From contig CAYPCQ010000036.1 in assembly GCA_964409245.1 (NCBI GenBank), positions 1-64,000 on the forward strand: DNA of 64,000 nucleotides. Reading direction: 5' to 3'. A program made the position numbers and the translations under genes. The notes below the pieces were generated by a model that made no database searches, had not been told where the DNA came from, and worked only from the letters and a program-made list of their open reading frames with translations. Within the stretch, counting starts at the first letter, position 1. Each line of letters opens with the position of its first letter. The stretch comes from CAIMWS01 sp964409245 (GTDB lineage Bacteria > Verrucomicrobiota > Verrucomicrobiia > Limisphaerales > UBA1319). Shown here in pieces: positions 52,601-63,581 of this stretch.

Positions 52601-53076
52601 TTTGGAGGAACAAGGTCGAAAAGACCCAAAAGATATATTCCTGGGCCATGAATAATCATTGGGGCACCAATTACCGGGCTTACCAGGAGGGGCCCACTTG
52701 GTTCCGGTTCGTTCTGCGCCCGCATCGTGCTGTCAATCCGGCGGATGCTTCACGGATGGCAACGGCCTTCAGCCAGCCGCTTTTGGTATCGGACGCCAGC
52801 GGTTCGCCCGCCCAAACCTCACGCCTGCGCCTTTCATCCCAAGATGTCATCATCACTGGCATGAAGCCGAGCGACGATGGGCGGGCGCTAATACTGCGGT
52901 TGTTTGGCGCGGCGGGCAAGGATGTGCGAACCACCATCCATTGGTCCGATCCCGTGCCCCAGCAATTGTGGATGAGCGACACAAGTGAGAAACCTTTAGG
53001 AAAAATAACCGGCGAAATTTTTGTGCCAGCTTGGGGGTTGGTGACCATCCGGGCTGAGTTGCCGGCTAAACCGTAA
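49690..53076 (+). CDS. Secreted GH38 alpha-mannosidase-like enzyme
   Basis: A 1128-residue exported protein. An N-terminal sandwich (about 30-195; RSNSKRDWPYVHPGPHDSWAGG, VLYDWLGLE) resembles the C-terminal module of family 4 polysaccharide lyases and probably binds sugar. A linker Ig-like domain leads to the GH38 catalytic domain: zinc motif LPHSHTDIGYTE with H304, H306 and D308, and the probable nucleophile D423 in ISDVPGYTWATVTAMAQAGIKYFS. The C-terminal half has the beta-sandwich domains of GH38. It should hydrolyse alpha-mannosides from glycans. It is the third gene of a compact unit with DUF6057 and the haem propeller. Confidence 0.9.
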   Translation: MTTKTNTNKKRLLAAGWLSLCLVQAAANSQLLWEIGRRDGQNAEFALAPGRYRDYRDDGLFVVGRSNSKRDWPYVHPGPHDSWAGGKEHSFAIVFGLKNAPGEGECRLKLAFVDTQGQAPSQLRVTINSSTFELRLPAGGGDESVQGQPGKGKPCAREVAFPASLLVVGNNEIGITTHSGSWVLYDWLGLETPNAMELAPAAATGVLTVKPFPAIFEKNGRPYQAVQVGIRHFGEESSATVQVGESEPVVLKLRAGAQTCEVPVPAVTQPQEVAVRIEQDGQLLAARKITIKPVPRRTVYILPHSHTDIGYTEIQTAIEKKQVNNLLQGIEYARKTAEYPPGARFVWNVEVVWAADLYLNRLSEAQKRDFFQAVKKGQVSLNGMYLNELTGLCRPEELIRLFRYSTQLSEQTGVSIDSAMISDVPGYTWATVTAMAQAGIKYFSTAPNYFDRIGDILVQWENKPFYWSSPSGREKVLVWIPYKGYAMSHIINKLTEQFVGDYQAQLDQSGYPYEIAHMRWSGHGDNAVPDPAICEFVKEWSAKYSWPKFIISSTSEAFQAFEKRYGSLLPVVRGDWTPYWEDGAGSSALETGMNRASSDRLSQAEALWAMRNPGGFSAKAFEEAWRQVLLYSEHTWGAWCSVSEPERKETREQWEIKRSYALQADEQSRTRLAEALRQKRDNPASTDAFEVINTTSWQRTELVTLTGRQSAAGDRITDDQGKVLPSQRLAGGELVFMARDVPPFASRCYQVSPGTAGLNDQAAQAAENSLENGLIRLKLDAQTGGIVELFASDLANNFVDASSGQALNEYLYLIGDQLSDLKKNGPVKITVKERGPLVASLVVESPAPGCNKLVREIRLVAGLEYVELLNCVDKQRLAAKSYMAKNGKESVNFGFPFHVPNAEMWLDLPLGAIRPDQDLLPSACKNWFTVGRWVDVSNPDFGITWVTLDAPLVEVGGLTANLLNSQTNPKVWRNKVEKTQKIYSWAMNNHWGTNYRAYQEGPTWFRFVLRPHRAVNPADASRMATAFSQPLLVSDASGSPAQTSRLRLSSQDVIITGMKPSDDGRALILRLFGAAGKDVRTTIHWSDPVPQQLWMSDTSEKPLGKITGEIFVPAWGLVTIRAELPAKP

Positions 53077-53107
53077 AAAACGGCGGCGGCAATTTGGGGA
53101 TTCGTGC

Positions 53108-53129
53108 CACAGGCTCTGCGGAGCCTGTG
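53108..53129. repeat. Perfect 22-bp palindromic hairpin between convergent genes
   Basis: CACAGGCTC-TGCG-GAGCCTGTG is a perfect 9-bp stem with a 4-base loop, 31 bp after the mannosidase stop and 9 bp from the giant gene's stop. No T-run follows on either side. It could work as a shared terminator or transcript-end stabiliser, or be a REP-like dispersed palindrome. Confidence 0.6.
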
Positions 53130-53137
53130 CGACGCAA

Positions 53138-56100
53138 CTAATGGGAGAGTCCTTTCAAGGTTAGGAGGCGATCCCAAGCCAGAGGCTTTTGCAGATTTGA
53201 TTTGCTGATCAATTTCCGGGATGCAATTTCCCCAAACGAGGAAATCCCAAAGGAAAAGGGAAAATTGAGGTCTGCCGAACCAGACCATTGAGGGGGCTTG
53301 GAACCATCATAGGCGGGCAGGGGATTGATTGGAAATGGCGGGTCATTGTCGATGAGATTGATCACTGCCACCCCCTGCCGGGTTTCCCCGCCCATGGCTG
53401 ACTGGAGCAGCAGATCGAACACTTTATTGGATTCGGGGATCTTATCCCCGAGGATGTGGATTTTGACGATTTTCAAAGTTTCGCCCGGCGCGAATTCCAA
53501 GGTTCCGCTCGTTGCCACGTAATCCACGCCCGCCAAAGCGGTAACATCCTGGGTGGAGAAAGAGACCTGCTCCGTGAGGTTGCTGACGGCCGTCAATTCA
53601 ACTTTGACGGCCATAACCACCGATCCTGAATCCGGCTCAACGACGGTTTGCTCGAAGATTTCCAAGCCTGGCACTACGTTCAGGACGAAGGATTCTTGCG
53701 CCCGCTTCCGATGGTCCTTTCCATCATCGACAGTAATCGTAACCGTGGCTCTGCCTGCAAAGCCGTCCGCTGGGGTAACTTTAAGCAGGCGGTTCCTGCC
53801 GGTGCCGCTGATCTGGATGCTGCCTTCGGGCAAAAGATCGGCATTGTCGGACACGGCAGTCAACACCAAATCATCGCTAAGTCCGTCTGGATCGCTGACC
53901 TGGAGAAAAAAGCTTGTCATTTCCACCTCGTCGGCAATCGCCAAGTCAGGCACTTCGGTGATGAAGGGCGTGTGGCCGGATGCCACAATGTGAACAGAAC
54001 GCACTTTTTCCGCCAAGGAAGAGCCGGTATTTTGCCGCACAAAATCCTCGGGTTCCAGCTCGCCCCGTGCCATCTGGGCGGTGGCATCCCGCAAGTCGGT
54101 AAAGGTCAGAGCTTTGATTGTGGCCAGGGCGATATTTATGTTTTCCACACCCTCACCCACCAAGGTGGTAATGCGGCGGTTGTTTTCAGCGATGACGGTG
54201 GCCGTGGAATCGGTGACCACGGCGGATATTTCGCAATCCACGGTGTCAGAAGCATTGTTTAAAATGCGGTTTAATACGGCGGCATCACCCAAATTAAGGC
54301 AGCCCAACAGTTCGGCATCTTCTCCAATCGAGGTGCGAAAGTTGCCATGGTCATCAACAGGTGACTGGCGGTTAGGCTCAATCCGGCTCAATTCCGCCAC
54401 CAACCCATCCCACAAGGCCTCGCGGGCCTGGTTCCCATTCAGGACCGGTTGGGATGAGGAAGTGTTGGAATGCGGCTGGGTTGGATTCGAGTTATAAAGG
54501 ATTTCCGCCCCTACGGTGGTAAGCAGCGTGCATTGGGTTGCGGCGGCTTGGGCAGCGTCGCCCACATTGGAAGATTTGTCCAAGCCACGGGGATCCAAAT
54601 TTCCGATGTTGGTGGTCATCGGCAGCCCGAAAGCGGTGGTGATCTTGTCGTTTGCCTCACGATAGGAGAATCCGCTTTCGACCAGTTTTTGCTGCAAGGT
54701 GGTCAGGGGACTCACCGTTTGGGACATTCCGGTCCCCAGGTTTTCGGCGGTGGCGGTGGCAACCTGGGTATTAGCCTGTCCCGTATTAATATCGTGCCCG
54801 CCGACCACCACCAACTTGCCTTCTTCGGGATCAATAAGTCCGTTGTGGTTGGTGTCAAATTTGGCCAACCGGCCCAGATTGGTTTGGAATTCGACGGCGG
54901 CCAAGTTGTAGAATCCCGATTTATCGCATCGCACATTGGCTTCGCCTGGATCGAGTTTCTGGTTTTTATTGACGTCAAAGAAAACCATGGCTCCCGGAAC
55001 CGGGCTGTAGCCCGTGAGTGCGTTATTGCTTAGCGGTATCACCCGCGTATTGCTCTGCTGCGTTCCCGGAATGACCCCGCCGATTACCAGCAGGCTGCCT
55101 TCCTCGGAATCCAGCTTGCCGTTTCCGTTGGCATCGAAGCGTTTCATGGACCCCAGCAGGCCGGCTGAGTCATCGATAGGTACCGTGGTGCTTTGGCCAT
55201 TACCTGAAGAAGTTCCGACCGCTGGCAGCAGGAGCGGCGTGAAATCATAGAATCCTTGAGGATCGGTCGTGGTGACCAGTTCTCCTGCGTCTGGCAGGCG
55301 ATTGTTATTAACATCGAAGAATACCGTGCGGCCCGGGAGGTCCGTCGATCCCGAAAGGACTCCTTCGGGCAAATCAAGCGCTTCGGCATAAGGTTCATGG
55401 TTGTCGGAGGATACTCCCCGGATCAGCAGGAAACGGCCATCTTCAGCATCCAGGATGCCGTTATGATTGCGATCCAGGCGTTCAAAAGGCGTCAATGGGC
55501 GGGAACCTGCATCAACCATGGGCAAAGGCTCGGCGAAGGAATAATATCCATTGTCATCGGCGATCGTGAAGATTTCACCCGGATCAAGCTGCTCGTTGTT
55601 GTTCAGGTCCAGAAAGACAGTTGCCCCGGCGATATCACTAAGCCAGATACGGCCGCCGCCATTGAAATCGATATGTATGGTGAACGATCCCTCCCAAGAG
55701 CACCAAAGGAACCGGAAGGTGGCGCCCACGGTGACATCGGCCCGGCCACTGGAATTCACCGAGGCAGAGAACCAACCTTCGGCCGCTGCGAGCAGGATAT
55801 TGGCCCAGGCATTGCCGCTGATGGTGAACGACCACCGGTCGTTCCCAACATCGAAATCGAGGCTGATGCTGGCGCCAACCACCCACAAATTGATGCCCGC
55901 ATAGGCATGCCCGTAAACCCGCCATACGCCATCGGAACGGATGTTGCCGTTCACGCTGGCATTGAAGAAACCCCAGATGCTGGCCGTGCCGGAGAACGAG
56001 GTTTCCACCAATCCGCTGGCGTAGCGTTTCAATGAGAAATTGCCGTTAACAGAAATGAAGCCGAAAAGGCTGAAGCTGGCATTAACCGTCAAGGCGAAGG

Positions 56101-59100
56101 TTCCATCGGTGGCGGTGAGGGATCCGCCGATGTGCGCCACGTTTTGGTTGAACAAGGTTAAGGATCCGTCAAGGCTGCCCCAAAAACCGCTATTTTTAAT
56201 CTCCACATACAAGTTCGCTCCGATCTGGAGAACGCTTGGGATTCCGATGCTGATCCACGCCGAGGCGTTGATCAGGAATTGGCCGTCGGAGCGGATGTAA
56301 CCGGCGAAGCGAAACTCAGCCAAACCGAACAGGTTGATCCGGAGCGGATCAGAGATCGGAATGTTGATTTCAAATTTTCCATTACGAAAGCCAATGGAGA
56401 TGGACCCTGATAGCGTGAAGCCAAGGATGGTGACATTAGCGTTGCTGACATAGACGCGGCAAGTATTCCGGTCCACCCCCAGCAGCGTGCGGTTGGAGGT
56501 ATTTATTTCCAACCCAAAGGAACCCTTCAAGGTCATAAACGAGGTCTGGATCAAATCCGCCTTCAAGGCGAGTTTGAGAGCCATGCCATCGGAGTAAATG
56601 CCAAAGGCTCCTTCCAGGCCGAGCGAAGCGCCGAACACACTGAGATTCACGGTGAGGCTTACTTCAAAATGATCGGAGGCGAAGGAGAGGAAGAAGGTTC
56701 CGGACAAGGCGAAACCACCCACTGAAAGCGAGCCCGAAGCGAATACCGTGGCATAGGGTCCCGCCGGGAGGTTGATGCCCGCCAGGTTGACCGCTTGCTT
56801 CCTGGTATTGACCCGCAGCCAGAATCGCGCATCGAAGGAGAATCCGAGCTTGGAGGGAATCCCCGCCTGCAGGGATAACTCCAAGGCGAGGGCCACCCCT
56901 GCGGCATCGATTTGGAATCCACCGGCGATGTTGAAGGAAAGGATTTTGGTGGTTTGCACGGTCAAGTCCATGGTGGCCTTGGCCTCCACCTTGATCACTG
57001 CAGGCGAAGCCAGCAGCTTGAAGCTGCCTTCCAGCACAAAGGCATTCAAAATTTTGAGTTGTCCTGTGACATTAACGGCCAGGTAAGGAGCCGCCTGGGA
57101 ACTCCCAGGCGGGGAACCAGGCAGGGAAACAGTGCGCGAACCTTCCACCGCGTCAAAACCGCTGGGAATTGTGTAGGAAACATCCTTGCTGGTGGTATTG
57201 AGCAACAGCAGGAACTGGCCACTTAAGACCAGGCCCATTTCCGGAGGCAGGTTGGTATCCAGCGAAAGCATGATCTTCGCGGCAATCCCATCCGCTTTGA
57301 TCTGCAGGAAACCCAAACCTGACAGGGAAAGGAAGGGCTTGGCCGATGGCCCAATCATCACCTTCGCATCGACATAAACGTCCAACCCAGTGCCGGTGAT
57401 TTCCAACGCAAATTTGCCGGACATCAGGAACCAATCGGTCCCTCCCTGTTTGAATTTCAGCATGCCTTGAACCAGCACACTGAAAGAACCGGCCGGCAGA
57501 TCCATGTTTATGTTGCCGGTGCCGGGGACGTTCAGGCTCAAATTGATCAGGCGCGAGGTGGTGTTGATGCGCAGCACCGCCGATCCGGTCACTACCAACC
57601 CCACTTTTTCGAGGAAACCAAAGTTGGGCGCCAGCACCAGCCCGCCATAAAGCTCAAATTGCCCGGGGGAGGTATTGATATGGAATTTGCCGGCGGCCCC
57701 GATCAGATCCCCCAGAAAACTCACGTTCAATGACGCTTGGATATCGAGGTCTATGGCTCCGCTGGAGAAAGCCATTTCCACCGATCCCTGCAAAGTGGCC
57801 TGCACGGCGGGCACTAAATTAAGATCCACCGCGCCATTGATCTTGATGCGGAATACGTCGGCGGGATGCGTGGCATCCACCGGCTTGCCATCCAACCGTT
57901 GATAAAGGAAGGTAATCCCGCCCCGGAAGGTGAGCTTGGGGGAATCGCCTGGCAAATCCGCCAGGAAAAGGATGGTTGCATTGCCCTGGGCGACCTTTGT
58001 CAAGTCGGCGTAGAGCTTCATATTGAGATTCACCGAATTGGCAAAAACAGCTTTGGCATTAATGAGGAACTTGCCGTCAGTGCTGATGATTATATCGATG
58101 TCGGCGCGGAAGCTGGCGGAGGAGGTGTAGGCCGAGTAAAGCGAGGCGCCGCCCTCGATTTTCATGGGCTGGCTGAAGACATTCCAACCGGCTCCACCCT
58201 GGGCCTGGCTGACCACCGCCTTTTCCAAAACAACACGCCATTCCTCGAGGGTCATTTCAGCGGCGGGTTTGAAGTCGCCTTTGCGCAAATCCAAGGGATC
58301 GGTGATGCTGGGCAGACTGGAGTTGAAGGTCACACCGGCATGGAAATTGCCGATGGTCAGGCCGCTGATCGGCTCGAGCAAGACCGGGACATTGACCCCC
58401 ACATAGATCTGCAAGGGGCCTAATTCAGACAGGCCGATCCGGATTTGGAAGCCCGACAAGCCAGCAAAAGACATTCCGGCCTGGATGGCTCCAAAGAATA
58501 TCCGGCGGCTGACGGGAGTGGTTTGATCGGTCGCGGCAATTTGTTTGCCCGAGGCATCCACTTTCACAATGCCCAGGATGATAGCCCCCTCGACAGTCCC
58601 GCCAAACAGGTTGCCTTTGATGCTGACCGAAAAACTGCCGATATCGGTGATGGGAAACTGCCCAGCCTTGAGCAAGCCGACATCGATTTTCACCCCTTCG
58701 ACCCCCCCGGAAACTTGCACGGGCAGATTCTGCAGGCCGGTGACGCTGGCCGAAAGGCTCAGTGTGAAATCCAATTTATCCGCATTGAAATCCTTCCAGG
58801 CGATGGATAGCTGGGAAATTTTGATCGGCAGCCACGATGGCCACTTCAATTTTCCTGAATCGGACAAACTCAGGCTGACTTCGGGTTGTTTCGCCCCCCC
58901 CAAGACCTTCAAGGAACCATCCGCGCCAATCGCCAGGTTTTTCGCGGTTCCACCGATGCCAAGGCTGGTCAGGGTGGCGGTCAGGGAGCCGAACTGGGCG
59001 ATATCCTGTCCGGAGGATGGGTTGAAATTGAAGCTGGCTTGGGTGGCTTCAAGGGTAAGCAAGGAGCCAAAGACAATCTTCACCGATCCCACCGAGGCTG

Positions 59101-62100
59101 AACCGAGCTGCAGTTTGTCGAGCCGGTAGGCGTAATTGGCGTCGGCCTTTAACACCATGGCGAAGTTCAGTTGGGCGTTGGTGACCTCCAGCATCTCCTT
59201 GAGCTTGAAACTGATGGTCAGCGACGCCGAGATATCGATGGTGCGGGAGGCGGCATCGAAAGTGCCCTGAATCGACACCGCAGCGCTGCCAGTGATGTCC
59301 TTCATCTGGTTGGTGGCGGAAATAGAGATGGATCCGCCGAAGGTGCTCGCCCAAATCCCGTTTTGATAGCCGCCCAGTTTGATCGAGCCGCCCAAGGTGA
59401 CCGTCTGCCCGATCTTCAGATCGGCAAAACCGATTTCAATGGGGCCTAAATTCCATGGGCGCAATTCCCCATTCACCGATCTCAAGGTGAAACTGAAGGT
59501 GTCATTGGCGCTGCTCAGGCTGGTCTGGCTGCCGCTGGCGCCGATGCGGATGATGGGCGTGAACGGCAGGCTCTTGAGGAGGGTAAAATTGAAATGCCCA
59601 CCCACCGTGAGGTCGAAATCGTTCAGCCGAAAGACCTCCCCGGGATCACGCTGCCCATTGTGGTTTATGTCCCCCAGGAAATTAATGCGGGCTTCGGTCA
59701 AATCGAACGGCAGGAAATTGCCCAACCCCAAAGTCTGGGCCAATCCTTGAGTTTGTATCGCTGCCGAAACCACACTCACCTCGCCATTTTTGGCGATCTG
59801 CAATCCGCTGACCGTGCCACTGGCTTTTAGGCCGGGCAGGCTGACGCTGATTGAGGCAATTGAAGCCATCACATCGCTGTTGGGGGCGAAGTTCAGGTTT
59901 TTGGCGGTCAGCGACAGCATTTGGCCAAATTGAAATTCAAAACTCCCCGCTGATAATGCGAGTGTGCCAGGCTGGTTGTTGGTGAAATCGAATCCGCCTG
60001 AAAACGAAGTCACGGTGGCGGAAAAAGTGGTGTTGTCCGGAAATAACTTGGCGGAGGCGGCCTGCACTGTGATCTGACCGTTCAAAACACTTGCCTGCCC
60101 AAAGGTAAAAGAAAAGTTCTTAACTGCGATGGCCAGGCCGCTGAATTCAAAAATAGAACCCAACCGCACTGTCTGGCCTGCTTTCTGGCTCCATTGAATG
60201 CCATCGAAACTGAATCCGTCCGTCCGTATCGTCAAGCCGCTTACGTTCACGCTTCCCAACTGGTCGAATTGAGGTGAATTCAACGAGGCTGAACTTAAGG
60301 TGAGAATTGCCTGTGCTTCGCTCCTGTTTGGATTGTAGGAGATCGTGGCACCGGAGGCTGAAAGTTTCAACGCCTGGCTGACAGCCAGGGAGAATTGATC
60401 GATGCCCAGCGAAAATGCGCTTGTGGCTAAGTTAAAGCTGCCGATTAAAGCCAGATCGTCGGCATCCGGGCCATCAGTAATGCTGACATTGACGGAGGTT
60501 TGGCCCGGGAAAAGTGCCGCTTGCCTGGCTTGCAAGCCCAAGGTGCCGGTTAAATTCCCACCAACAGCATACCCCACATTATTAAAAGTGAGTTTCGGGC
60601 TGCTGGCGCTGAGAAATGAGCCAATTTTAATATCGGGCAGGTCTGCCGCGGCACTGGCCAGCGAAAAGCCGTTCTTCCGGACCACCAGTTGCTGGACGGT
60701 GGCCGTGGTGTTCAACGGCAGGANNNNNNNNNNNNNNNNNNNNNNNNNNNNNNNNNNNNNNNNNNNNNNNNNNNNNNNNNNNNNNNNNNNNNNNNNNNNN
60801 NNNNNNNNNNNNNNNNNNNNNNNTGCCCGTCACCGCCGAGCCGGTTGTGTATCCGATCCCGTCCAGCGCCACCGTGGTGGTCCCGATGGCCAGGAACGAG
60901 CCGATTTTGATTTCGGATACGCTGACCTCCGCGTTGGCCAGCGAAAACCCGTTCTTCCGGACCACCAGTTGCTGGACGGTGGCCGTGGTGTTCAACGGCA
61001 GGATCGACAGCTGCAGGCTGGCCAGCGAAACCAGAGTTTGGGAATCCGTACCTGCCGGATCGTAACCGATGGCCAGGGTTTCCGCGTGGGCCTTGAACAC
61101 CGAGGGCACTTCCAGGTCGAACTGGTCGGCGTTCAGGCTGAACGCGTTGGTGCTTAAATCGTAGCCGCCCGTGATCGCATCGGTGCCCGCATCCGGGCCA
61201 TCGGTGATTTTGGCTGTGAAGCTCGTGCCCAGGGCCAGGGCTGCCGAAGCCGAACGCAGGCTGATCTTGCCCGTCACCGCCGAGCCGGTTGTGTATCCGA
61301 TCCCGTCCAGCGCCACCGTGGTCGTCCCGATGGTCAGGAACGAGCCGATTTTGATTTCGCTGACGGTGACCTCCGCGTTGGCCAGCGAAAAGCCGTTCTT
61401 CCGGACCACCAGTTGCTGGACGGTGGCCGTGGTGTTCAACGGCAGGATCGACAGCTGCAGGCTGGCCAGCGAAACCAGAGTTTGGGAATCCGTACCTGCC
61501 GGATCGTAACCGATGGCCAGGGTTTCCGCGTGGGCCTTGAACACCGAGGGCACTTCCAGGTCGAACTGGTCGGCGTTCAGGCTGAACGCGTTGGTGCTTA
61601 AATCGTAGCCGCCCGTGATCGCATCGGTGCCCGCATCCGGGCCATCGGTGATTTTGGCTGTGAAGCTCGTGCCCAGGGCCAGGGCCGCCGAAGCCGAACG
61701 CAGGCTGATCTTGCCGGTCAATAGCCCGTTCAGCGAGTATGAAAACTCATCAACGGCTAAAACTGGGGATGAAATCTGAAGGAAGCTGCCTAAGGAGACC
61801 GTTGCGCTGCTGATTTCAGCATGGGATAAGGAAAAAGCATCCTGGCTGAATTGGAAGTTGGCGGAACCCTTCAGATTCAACAAATCATTGGCACTGGACT
61901 TAATCGATAATTCCAAACCAGAAGCCGCTACTTCCACGGCTTGGTTATTCTGCTGAAAAACGAAACTCTGCAGACTGAAGGTAACACTGCCAAACCCCAA
62001 GGAAGCGTCCGAAAGCTCCACCTTAACATAAGGCCCTGCGGGCAGGCTCACTATTTGGCCGCCAATCTCCGTCAGAGCCGCCGATGTGGTGTTGAACTTT

Positions 62101-63527
62101 CCCGTTATTTGCTTGGCACTCAGGGTCAGGTTTGGAAAGTCCGGCCCATTGACCAAACTCATGGAAATCTGCCCAGCAATCCCATCATTGGTGAGCAGCA
62201 AATCACCGTGGCCAGTGGCTTCGACAATGCGCCGGTTGCCGCTCTGGAGCTGCAAACGGGAAACTTGGCTGCTCACGGCAATGGAACTTGTGGCCCCAAT
62301 CGTTTCAAAGGAGAAAGTGCCTTCCAGAGTTTGGCCCAAAATAGCCAGGCTGCCCTCAACCGAAATGGAAACGTCAGGAGCCAAAGAGTCAAATAAATCC
62401 GCTTTGGCAGCTTTTATGGTGGCAACGCCATTGCTGGTAAATCCGCTGCCCTGCAATGCCGCAGAAAGAGGCAAGGCAACCGAAAGGGAACCGCTAGGTG
62501 AAAGACGGGTTAACTGATCAAGCCCATAGGATTGCAGATCACTCAGGGTCAGGCGGTTGTCCGCCGGGGTTGGATCAATCAACGATACCCCGATGCCTGC
62601 CGACAGGGCAACTGAGCCGTCCTTGATGGCCGCCTGAGTTCCGGTGAACGCCCCTCCCAAATCGATGCCGATACTAAGATGGTCAAGGCTCAGGCTGGCG
62701 GCGGCATCCAACTTGGTTACATCGATAAAAAACATGCTGCCCGCATCGGACTGGCTGAAGTCACAACTAATGGCCAGATCCAAATTGAATTGCGCGTTCA
62801 GGGTAACCGTTGGAGGCGTGGGCAGCGAAAGCCCCAAGGATGCTGCTTCGGCACCCAGGTTCAACGGCAAATCCGTTACAGCGCGGCCGGCTTGGATGCT
62901 GACATTAATTTTCAGCAGATTGGAGCTGGAACCATCGATTCCCAAAAGTGCGGCGGCCAAACCGGCGGAGGTGGCATCTACTGGATGCGCATCCAGGTAG
63001 GTAAGGGCCGGTTGAAGAATCCGGCTATGAATAAAGCCACTGGCATCGAGAGCTTGCCCCAGGCTTTGCCCAATCAATGGCAGTTGGGCTGCGAACTGGG
63101 AAAAGTCATCCAAGCCGCTGGCAAAGGTTTCCAGCTGGCTCAAGCCACTACGAAGCGCACTGATATTGTCCGGCGTTAAGAACGAGTCAGCGGGCGGTGG
63201 AGGCGATGGGAGAACCTCGCACTGGTCCGACGCAGATTCAGGCTGCGAGGAACCTGGGGCGGTCAGGGTTTGGCCAGTTCCTGACGTTTCACCGCTGGAA
63301 AACGCGGTGTCCAAGGCGCCGAAATCCTGCGCCTTCAAGCCGGCAAACAAATCGTTCGTACCGGCCGCAGCTATAGGGGTTTCCTGGAGAAACTCAACGG
63401 TAACCGGCTGTGCGAGGGATGCTTCAGCGCCTTGGGGGGCAGCACCGGCGCACCCGGCATCCGAGAGTAACACTCTTGGCTCCAGTTGCTCCAATTCAAA
63501 CCTGCGCTTTGGGTTAAAATCGCTCAT
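53138..63527 (-). CDS. Giant LEPR-XLL surface protein (gene spans an assembly gap)
   Basis: One gene read from 63527 to 53138, interrupted only by 100 N at 60724-60823. The N-terminus MSDFNPKRRFELEQLEPRVLLS holds the LEPR-XLL motif known from giant exported proteins of several phyla. Then comes a very long beta-rich region of repeats with themes such as SFSLxADQFDL, TDGPDAG and NGFSLA. Near the C-terminus are SdrD-B/EF-hand-like loops (FLDLNNNEQLDPGE, FDVNNNRLPDAGE, FDANGNGKLDSEEG, FDTNHNGLIDPEEG), a cadherin-like domain (about 53670-54000) and a Calx-beta domain (about 53330-53670). All suggest calcium-dependent adhesion. The frames on the two sides of the gap differ as drawn but join if the gap is 264 bp plus multiples of 444, giving at least 3517 residues. 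No enzyme domain is visible. A partial gene ends 54 bp upstream. Confidence 0.85.
60724..60823. other. Assembly gap (100 N)
   Basis: One hundred N inside the giant gene. Flanking sequence on both sides belongs to the 444-bp tandem repeat, the usual cause of a broken assembly. The true length is unknown; the sequence phase predicts 264 bp plus a multiple of 444. Confidence 0.95.
60827..61270 (-). repeat. 444-bp tandem repeat, copy 2 (148 residues)
   Basis: This copy follows copy 1 (61271-61714) head to tail in the same reading frame. The encoded units start GKISLRSASAALALG and end GIGYTTGSAVT. By eye the two copies differ in only a few bases and about two residues (EVTVSEIKIGSFLTIG in copy 1, EVSVSEIKIGSFLAIG here). 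A third partial copy flanks the N gap, with identical DNA at 60670-60723 and 60950-61003. Confidence 0.9.
61271..61714 (-). repeat. 444-bp tandem repeat, copy 1 (148 residues)
   Basis: First copy in reading order. Upstream of it (61715-61900) the protein carries a diverged version of the same theme (KGSANFQFSQDAFSLSHAEISSATVSLGSFL), so the family is older but these two copies are freshly duplicated or homogenised. Confidence 0.9.
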
Positions 63528-63581
63528 GCAGCAGCGATGCCTTATCGCCCGAACCGATGATTAAATCAGACATGCCCAGAT

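Noticed and set aside
60627..60823. Two separate genes meeting at the N gap
   Set aside because: Repeat phase predicts that one continuous frame is restored by a plausible gap length, and the apparent ATG of the downstream half would fall inside the repeat.
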